Assembly (NCBI GenBank): GCA_041399155.1
Contig: JAWKTI010000005.1
Span: 124,001 to 188,000 of the forward strand
Direction: 5' to 3'
Source: Zavarzinella sp.
Lineage (GTDB): Bacteria; Planctomycetota; Planctomycetia; Gemmatales; Gemmataceae
DNA length: 64,000 nucleotides
The notes under the pieces are model-generated. The model searched no databases and had not been told where the DNA came from. It saw only the letters and a list, made by a program, of their open reading frames with translations. Positions 62,745 through 64,000 of the stretch are shown in pieces. How positions within the stretch are numbered: the first letter of the stretch is position 1; each line of letters starts with the position of its first letter. The translations under genes were made by a program, and so were the position numbers.

Positions 62745-64000
62745 ATGCGCTACTACTGGCTACTTTCCATCCTGCTTGCGATGATCTTTGCCTGGAGTCA
62801 TACGCAATCACCGTTGTTTTACTCCAATCAGAATCAGTATTTGCTGCATGCTGCGGGTAAGGTACCGTGGGGGCATTTGTCTCAGGATTGGCTGGCAAAT
62901 ACACGCGACCCCACACCCGTTTTTTCCGGTGGTGCCACCATTCTCTGGAAAACGGTGGGCGTCTGGTCATTTCAAGTAATCTATTTTCTGGCACTGATGG
63001 GCTATTTTCTGCTTCTTTCCCACCTGGTGCGTGTGGTATTTTCCCTGAAATGGCATTTCGGCTGGGCGTGTGTCTTCATTCTGTTGCATGCTGGAATACT
63101 GCGTTTTGCTTCCGATCGGCTGATTGGCGTGGATTATCCCTGGTTTTTCCATTGTGGGCTGGCGAGCCAGTATATTCTGGGGCCAGGTTTACAGCCTTCC
63201 GTGTTTGGGGTGGTGGTTCTGGCGGGAATTGTTGCCTACTCCAGTGGCAGAACTTTACTGGCAGTATTTCTGGTGGCTGCAGCCAACTTGGTACATTCCA
63301 CCTATCTGCTGGCGGCAGCGATGCTGACTGCCGGTTTCATCCTGGATCATCTCTTACGTCGCGACTGGAAAACTGCCCTGAAATGCGGTGGGCTGGCTCT
63401 GTTGACCGTGTCTCCGATTGTGATTTTCAACTGGCTGAAATTCGGGCCAGCAGATGCAGAACTGTTTCGGCAGTCGCAGGCAATCATTGCGTGGGATCGA
63501 ATTCCCCATCATACCTTGTTGTCACGCTGGTTTGACTGGATTGCCGCCGTGCAGGTGGGCTGGATTCTGCTGGCGGTGGCGTTTTTATACCGCACGAGGC
63601 TATTTGTTCCTCTGCTGACAACCTGCATTCTTGCAGCCGTGGGCACGCTGATGGTACTGCAGACCCACCACGCCACACTGGCACTGATGTTTCCATGGCG
63701 AATTTCTGCAGTATTGGTGCCTATTGCCACAGCAATCAATCTGGGATTTCTTTTTAGTAAGATTCGTTGTGCCCCCACTTGGTGCCAGGGAATTGGTATT
63801 GTGATCTTACTGTTCACCACTGGTGGGGCCTTCTACCTGTATTACAACAAACTGGCCTATCGCGAACCGGAAGGGGAAAACGCCGCGATGGATTATGTTG
63901 CCAGCACTGCAACTGCCGAAGATCTCTATCTCGTGCCCGCTCGATTTGCCAAGCCCACGACGAAACGCGGGGTATTCTCATCCACCTTTTCCCGTGGGCC
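62745..64000 (+). CDS. polytopic membrane protein (DUF6798-like), cut by window edge
   Basis: 418 codons are visible from the ATG at 62745, with no stop before the window edge. The start MRYYWLLSILLAMIFAW is a membrane helix. NQNQYLLHAA and DWLANTRDPTPVFSGG (about 30-60) are the pattern of DUF6798 proteins. At least eight hydrophobic helices follow, with short charged loops (for example RTKRGVFSS-like TKRGVFSS near the cut end). It resembles glycosyltransferase-like or O-antigen-type membrane proteins. Start is not strongly supported by a ribosome-binding site. Confidence 0.8.
   Translation, partial: MRYYWLLSILLAMIFAWSHTQSPLFYSNQNQYLLHAAGKVPWGHLSQDWLANTRDPTPVFSGGATILWKTVGVWSFQVIYFLALMGYFLLLSHLVRVVFSLKWHFGWACVFILLHAGILRFASDRLIGVDYPWFFHCGLASQYILGPGLQPSVFGVVVLAGIVAYSSGRTLLAVFLVAAANLVHSTYLLAAAMLTAGFILDHLLRRDWKTALKCGGLALLTVSPIVIFNWLKFGPADAELFRQSQAIIAWDRIPHHTLLSRWFDWIAAVQVGWILLAVAFLYRTRLFVPLLTTCILAAVGTLMVLQTHHATLALMFPWRISAVLVPIATAINLGFLFSKIRCAPTWCQGIGIVILLFTTGGAFYLYYNKLAYREPEGENAAMDYVASTATAEDLYLVPARFAKPTTKRGVFSSTFSRG

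Noticed and set aside
1..64000. CRISPR arrays, tRNA, rRNA, tmRNA, prophage
   Set aside because: I looked for regular short repeats with spacers, cloverleaf-like sequences with CCA ends and phage structural genes. None was convincing.

Overview
The window reads as chromosomal DNA of a planctomycete (Planctomycetota, perhaps Gemmatales; the order is my inference). The signs are two DUF1559 prepilin-like proteins, the DUF1501, DUF1552 and DUF1592-type secreted families, a DUF6807/PmoA-like protein, a DUF6798-like membrane protein, Ser/Thr kinases fused to LRR or TPR sensor regions, and an ECF sigma factor set against a kinase. kdsB implies Kdo and therefore an LPS-type outer membrane.

Layout. 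1-9.9 kb: the 3' end of dnaE, a DUF1559 protein with a membrane-anchored neighbour, two small secreted proteins or lipoproteins, a kinase-LRR receptor, a PmoA-like protein and a small membrane protein. 9.98-12.6 kb, minus strand: rnpB (RNase P RNA) directly after a sixA-like phosphatase, a DinB-like protein, and a tight fmdB-like/yacG/NYN-nuclease operon. 12.6-28 kb: DUF1501, a coiled-coil secreted protein, a two-gene RNA-repair-like operon (P-loop polynucleotide-kinase-like protein overlapping a bacterial Thg1-like 3'-5' polymerase), a stand-alone DUF1552 protein, a der/FAD-oxidoreductase/DUF3052-like operon with 1-nt stop/start overlaps, and the classic DUF1592 plus DUF1552 pair. 28-33 kb: a tandem pair of 541-codon membrane-anchored proteins with prenyltransferase/squalene-oxidase-like repeats. 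Their 3' halves are almost identical, and one copy carries a one-base frameshift. 33.4-36.3 kb: a PhoPQ-activated-like hydrolase and a J-domain-like protein without HPD.

36.67-41.14 kb is a 4.5-kb nest of at least four ISKra4-type insertion sequences. One complete copy is split by a second, inverted copy with a 9-bp target duplication, and again by a roughly 250-bp palindromic MITE-like element. The left edge truncates an older gene. Smaller REP-like palindromes lie near 15.4, 41.5 and 47.2 kb.

41.6-64 kb: a CARDB/DUF11-type lipoprotein, a DNA photolyase, a GlcF-type Fe-S protein, kdsB, a double endonuclease/exonuclease/phosphatase-fold protein, a SurA/PpiC isomerase, an ECF sigma factor divergent from a DUF1559 plus kinase-TPR pair, an alpha/beta hydrolase, a MarC-type membrane protein, a WD40 protein, a small Cys-containing secreted protein, a polysaccharide deacetylase, a DUF1015 protein and a truncated polytopic membrane protein.

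The item most worth following is the kinase/Thg1-like operon at 15.68-16.88 kb. All family names come from recognising motifs by eye; no database search was run. I recognised no tRNA, tmRNA, rRNA or CRISPR array.
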